A stretch of 64,000 nt of DNA from Spisula solida (Eukaryota; Mollusca; Bivalvia; Venerida; Mactridae), in assembly GCA_947247005.1 (NCBI GenBank), contig OX365948.1:7440001-7504000 (forward strand), in the 5' to 3' direction. Below, piece by piece: positions 60,101 to 64,000 of the stretch. The notes beneath the pieces were generated by a model. That model had not been told where the DNA came from and made no database searches. It saw nothing but the letters and a program-made list of their open reading frames with translations. The stretch's first letter is position 1. Each line of letters starts with the position of its first letter. The translations under genes were made by a program, and so were the position numbers.

Positions 60101-61321
60101 GTACCTATTTAAGTATTTCAATTGAAAACATTGTTTTAGACTGGTAAATTCCCAAAATACAAAATTGTGACATGTGGTGCCAAAATCATTAAAATTGGTA
60201 TTCTCAAATAGAACCTGTTTTATGGTATCAAACTAAAAGTGAATTTTCTGCACATGAAGTGACTGAAAAATGATCTATTAACCATGCTCATAAATGATTT
60301 AGTAATGCGTGCATTTTATGTTGTGTACATACATGAGTGCCTCTTGCAATTCATTAAAGCCTAGGTCCCACTGAGCATTTTTTGCCTCGGCGATTTAACT
60401 TAATCAGCTATCAGGACATTGGGAACAGGTTCCTTGTGGTCTAGTGGAGGCTTGGGGGAAGTTATGAGACAGTGTATAATATCAGAAGGAATTTTGATGA
60501 ATTGGGTGGTATCGAAAGAAATCGGGAGAACATCACAATATGTGGAATTCTTCAGTGGGACCTAGGCTTAACATGTAGAATTATTGCTATGGCTGGTCAG
60601 CGAAAACTGAAATTTTACTCTGTTTTCTGTTTAGTTTGAAGACTGTGTGTTTGCGCTAACAGAATGCACAACTAACAACGCACTCACTTACATCTACATA
60701 GAAATGCAATGTATTCTTCACTGTATAGTGTAGAACAAGTTTACAGATCACTTTGGCTATGCCACATTGCGATCTAATTAACACTCAATGTACACTGAAT
60801 CTCATAGTTTTCACTTCAGCATTGACATGTTGAAAATCTGACCTTTGGCTAAAATCAAGCAATTGGGTTTTTTACTTACCTGGGATTGACTTGACAGAAA
60901 AGCTGTGCTTGTTTGTGTTGGCTGATCAGTGTACAAATGATATGATTTGCACACACCTAATTTCACGTTTACACTACCTATTAGACAGGTACCAACTGTC
61001 TCACTTTGGGGCTCATATTGTTTTGACAGCAAGACTTAGGGAACCAGTATATCCCGCATGGTTTCAGTCGGGCTATTGGCATGTCCCTCTGGTGTACCAA
61101 AATAATCACAGGACTACTGGAATCAGTACAACGTCAGTCAGGTACACCGGGGACAAATCGGCCTACGCAATCAAGCTCAGATAAAGTGTTCTCATAAGAA
61201 CAAATTACATCTTTATATACTCAACACAAGTAATCAAGTTTAATTAATTTGTATGTCATGCTTTTATTTATTTGTGATATTTTGTTACCAGGGATACGCT
61301 GCCAGACAGTGACAAGCATCC
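54107..61321 (+). CDS. CARD domain + APPBP2-like TPR protein (3' partial, 5' end uncertain)
   Basis: Exons by phase: 54107-54321, 55258-55482, 55694-55884, 56526-57218, 57964-58088, 58835-58940, 59236-59440, 59704-59884, 61292-61321, then beyond the window. All GT..AG, phases close. The first exon has an in-frame ATG at 54156, but the frame is open back to an acceptor at 54106, so an upstream exon is possible. Exons 1-2 encode a death-fold CARD (residues about 3-95): RINRIALVQELRVEHVLGQL, GVISEEDIKKI, GSTAADKARVLVDLLPG, DWYRAFRDAL, YKILVDFLDNT. Exon 3 is acidic and likely coiled-coil (EEERKEELREIEETEE). Exons 4-8 resemble amyloid protein-binding protein 2: YYTDSEKVMSVLMSFL, IKLMHLRNRNYDF, AEKLAVYTVQLAKHQFGTRN, HYGEVSLRTAQVYALLGQVY, the last being TPR-like. 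At least 640 codons are seen. Known: CARDs bind other CARDs in apoptotic and immune adaptors; APPBP2 is a TPR substrate receptor. The adaptor role is inference. Confidence 0.85.
54322..55257. repeat. Intron 1 of the CARD-TPR gene with a TATGCCCCC repeat
   Basis: About 54583-54860 is a dispersed repeat: ttatgcccccctatcgatag, a (GTCC)n run at about 54627-54646, and a closing cttccacagggggcataagc in opposite sense. The rest of the intron shows nothing recognisable. Confidence 0.6.
57219..57963. other. Intron 4 of the CARD-TPR gene, nothing seen
   Basis: About 745 bp of AT-rich sequence between two phase-0 exons. No TIR, tandem repeat or ORF with a domain. Confidence 0.4.
58229..58325. repeat. 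Hairpin repeat in intron 5 of the CARD-TPR gene
   Basis: GATAAATAGAGAAAATAGGT at the left faces ACCTATTCTTCTATTTATC at the right; the inner parts ttattgacatggat / atccacgtcactaa also pair. Confidence 0.75.
58330..58745. repeat. Palindrome-rich dispersed repeat in intron 5
   Basis: Many copies of cttgcccaa/ttgggcaag and gatcgggcaag motifs. The unit aatcctactgttcaaatttc is shared with 21685-21935, and the complementary half lies at about 58705-58740. Confidence 0.7.
58747..58848 (+). repeat. 34-bp tandem triplication of a 3' splice site
   Basis: Three copies of acattatactataatttcag followed by acatcagttcgtgc, starting at 58747, 58781 and 58815. The third copy supplies the working acceptor (AG at 58833-58834) and the first bases of exon 6 (58835). 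Use of either upstream copy would meet an in-frame TAA within nine codons. Confidence 0.9.
60358..60567. mobile_element. 210-bp MITE with TTAA flanks in intron 8 of the CARD-TPR gene
   Basis: TIR GCCTAGGTCCCACTGA at the left and TCAGTGGGACCTAGGC at the right; TTAA at 60354-60357 and 60568-60571. This is compatible with a piggyBac-type element; the assignment rests on TTAA alone. Confidence 0.65.
60572..61291. other. Remainder of intron 8
   Basis: No exon recognised. A 97-codon frame at 60891-61184 has no splice context or domain that I can recognise. Confidence 0.35.
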
Positions 61322-62009
61322 GTAAGTGTGACATGATACACAGTTCCCCCATTTGAATGTTTTATCTTTTCCCTACTCAAGCTCCTTTATACAAACCATC
61401 TTACCCCACCTGCTAACTATTTATTCTGCTAAGGAACTCTTTTACCGTAATTTATACACTCATCCACTTTTCTAATCTGTCAATTTCCAAATCCGACTAA
61501 TTTTCTGTTTTCTCATATTTTCATGAAAACTTACACAATTGTGGTAATTATAGTACATTACCTAAACAATAGATACATAAAATGCCAAAGTTTTTTAACA
61601 CTTTCACCACATATGCTACAATGGGAAATGGAATGTTTTAGGCGAAGCTTATGAAAGTTTGTGTACTGTCCGTCCACGGGCAATTTTACTCAAAAATAAA
61701 AGATTAAGATGACAATTTAAGTTTAAGAGCATGCATGTAATACGAATTTTCACAGATTGACAATGCTTTGAGTATTTATTATAAAAAATTAGTAAACCAG
61801 TTGACCAACAAGAAAAGTGGCAAACCAGTTTACCTGTTAGAAAAGTTGCAAACCAGTGGTCTGATTAGAAAAGTGGTTCAGTGTAGTATATAGATTATCC
61901 TGGGATTCATTCAATGAACACTATACAACTAAAACTCAGAATTAGACTTTAAATCTCCCAAAGGTTGTGTACTACAAAAACTGCATTCAAAACTTAATTT
62001 CCACATGGT

Positions 62010-62095
62010 CAAGTGGGTAGGACATCTTCCTTGGGAGACGAAGGTCGAAGGTTTGAATGTCAGTAGATGTATGTTCTGATATAGCTGGTTGTTGA
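62010..62095 (+). repeat. tRNA-like SINE head
   Basis: A-box-like TGGTCAAGTGGGTAGGACA and B-box-like GGTTTGAATGTC, about 35 bp apart, after the last visible exon. Decayed. Confidence 0.4.
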
Positions 62096-62459
62096 GCCAC
62101 AAGCCAGTTGAATAACCCAAATGGTTACCTACCAAAATAACTGTCTCTAGTAAGGATGTAAATGTGCATAGAATGACTAGATGTCTCATAAGCTAACTTG
62201 GCTGACCCTTTAAAATATGATCAATTGGCTTTATGTAGAAATGCAACACTACATCAATGCTGAGTTTCAGTCTTATAAATGATGTAGATATGTTAGATAT
62301 AAATCAGTGTGTATGCTTGTGTAACTGTATACATGTGCATCAGACTGCTCCTTATTTTAATTTTACCTGAATGATTTTCTTTGTGGTAGTTGCTAGTTTT
62401 ATTATTGAAATATATTTGACCATTTGTAGATAGAATCTTATTGATTTTAAACATTGTTT

Positions 62460-63790
62460 CATTTTGTTTTTTTGCTCCACTGTTCATAGAATAAGGGGAG
62501 CTATTGCAGTCACCAAGCGTCGGCGTCGGTGTTACACTTTTGTTAAAGTTTAGGTACAGGTTTTTTAACCTCTTATATTCTCTAAGTCCTTTGGGATATT
62601 GCTTTAATACTTTGCATACTTGTTTGCCACCATGACCCCAACCCATATGCAAGAGTAGGTAACTCTATCAAGCAGTTTGTTGAAATTATGCCCCCTGTTG
62701 GACTTGTAAATGCAAATGTTAAAGTTTAGGTACAGGTTTTTTAACCCCTAATATCTTCAAAGTGCATTGACATATTGCTTTGATACTTTGCATACATGTT
62801 CACCATCATGACCCAAACATATAAACAGGGGTAGGTAACTCTATCAAGCATTTTGTTGAAATTATGCCCCCTTTATTCAACTTAGTGCAAATGTTAAAGT
62901 TTAGGTACAGGTTTTTTTCACCTCTAATATTTTCAAAGTGCATTCACATATTGCTATGCATATTTGTTCTCCATCATGACCCCAATCCCTACACAGGGGT
63001 TGGTAACTAGATCAAGCATTTTGTTGAAATTATGCCCCCTGTTGGACTTTGAAATGCAAATGTTAAAGTTTAGGTACGGGTTTTTTAACCTCTAATATCT
63101 TCGAAGTGCATTGACATATTGCTTTGATACTTTGCATACTTGTTCACCATCATGAACCCAACCCATACACAGGGGTAGGTAACTCTTTTAAGCATTTTGG
63201 TGAAATTATGCCCCCTTTTTCAACTTAGTGCAAATGTTAAAGTTTAGTTACAGGTTTTTTCACTTCTAATATTTTCAAAGTGCATTCACATATTGCTATG
63301 CATACTTGTTCTCCATCATGAACCCAACCCCTACACAGGGGTAGGTAACTCTTTCAAGCATTTTGTTGAAATTATTCCCTCTGTTAGACTTAGAAATGCA
63401 AATGTTAAATTTAGGTACAGGTCTTTTAACCTCTAATATGTTCAAAGTGCATTGGTATGTTGCTTTGATACGTTGCATACTTGTTCACCATCATGACCCC
63501 AACCCCTACACAGGAGAAAACAACTATTTAGCATTTTGTTGAAATTATGCCCCCTTTTGGACTAAGAATTGTGCTTATTTGTTAACCTTCATGACCAAGA
63601 GGACCTACACATGAGTAGGTAACGGTCCTGCATAATTTGTCCAAATTATCCCCCTTTTTGAATTAGAAGCCCCAACTTCTACACAGCAGAGGTAAATGCT
63701 GCTGTTATGAAGCATTTTGTTTTGAATATATAATGATTGTACTATCCCAGCATGGTGCTGCGAATAGTGGAGCGCGCTGTTCTTGGACAG
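62460..63790. repeat. ~175-bp satellite in the last intron of the window
   Basis: Six to seven units with aaatgttaaagtttaggtac, aggttttttaacctctaata, caaagtgcattgacatattg, caccatcatgacccaaccc and gttgaaattatgccccct. It opens with an ataaggggagctattgcagt segment and closes near ggtgctgcgaatagtggagc. Related in layout, not sequence, to the 52.7 kb satellite. Confidence 0.9.
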
Positions 63791-64000
63791 CTCTTGTTCA
63801 TTTAATGCAATTTAACATTAATTTTATAGTTAATTATTAGTATTTTAAATTGGCAGGGTATAACTAGATATTCATGGGTCATTTTGATAATTTTGTGCTA
63901 GATTTTATCATTTTATATACTTAGCTAATTATGACACAGGTCTATAATTTAAAGAAAGTTGGATACTCATGGAATAATAGACATATAAGGGGATAAAAAT
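63791..64000. other. Intronic end of window
   Basis: AT-rich, nothing recognised. The remaining exons of the CARD-TPR gene should follow beyond the window. Confidence 0.4.

Noticed and set aside
60891..61184. 97-codon ORF as a coding exon
   Set aside because: No flanking splice sites in phase with the neighbouring exons and no recognisable domain.

Overview
The window is animal genomic DNA, most likely from a bivalve mollusc. Genes are split by GT..AG introns, the DNA is AT-rich, and it carries tRNA-derived SINEs, several non-LTR retrotransposons, many terminal-inverted-repeat and fold-back elements, and intronic 40-180 bp satellites of the kind I associate with bivalve genomes. The host genes have no long ORFs. 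I rebuilt each one exon by exon from reading phase and splice sites, and the phases close in every case.

Layout. (1) 1-26.2 kb: two tandem seven-exon paralogs on the + strand, gene A (5' cut by the window edge, stop at 5225) and gene B (18495-26240, complete, 354 aa). Each encodes a signal peptide (seen in B), a small SH3b-like N-terminal domain, a Thr/Pro mucin-like stalk and a C-type lectin domain. Between them lie a ~4.1 kb giant inverted-repeat element (7097-11214) and a nest of transposons (12059-17339): an hAT-like MITE split by two different LINE insertions. (2) 29.7-45.6 kb: a complete twelve-exon gene on the - strand for peptidyl-prolyl isomerase E (PPIE, RRM plus cyclophilin, 306 aa). 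Its introns hold a mariner-like element, a 39-bp satellite, an hAT-like element, a pogo-like element with its own satellite, and others. (3) 46.4-52.2 kb: two LINEs meeting tail to tail at an (AAG)n tract, then a tRNA-derived SINE. (4) 54.1 kb to beyond 61.3 kb: a + strand gene whose first recognisable exons encode a clear CARD domain and whose later exons encode a TPR region resembling APPBP2. Its 3' end lies outside the window.

Biologically, the lectin pair looks like secreted or cell-surface recognition proteins. The CARD-TPR gene looks like an intracellular death-fold adaptor. PPIE is a conserved spliceosome-associated housekeeping factor. The rest is mobile or satellite DNA. The observations I value most are the CARD-APPBP2-like fusion, the SH3b-mucin-CTLD architecture, the nested MITE with two datable LINE insertions, the giant inverted repeat, and a triplicated splice acceptor in the CARD-TPR gene. 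All family assignments come from reading the translated sequence; no database search was run.
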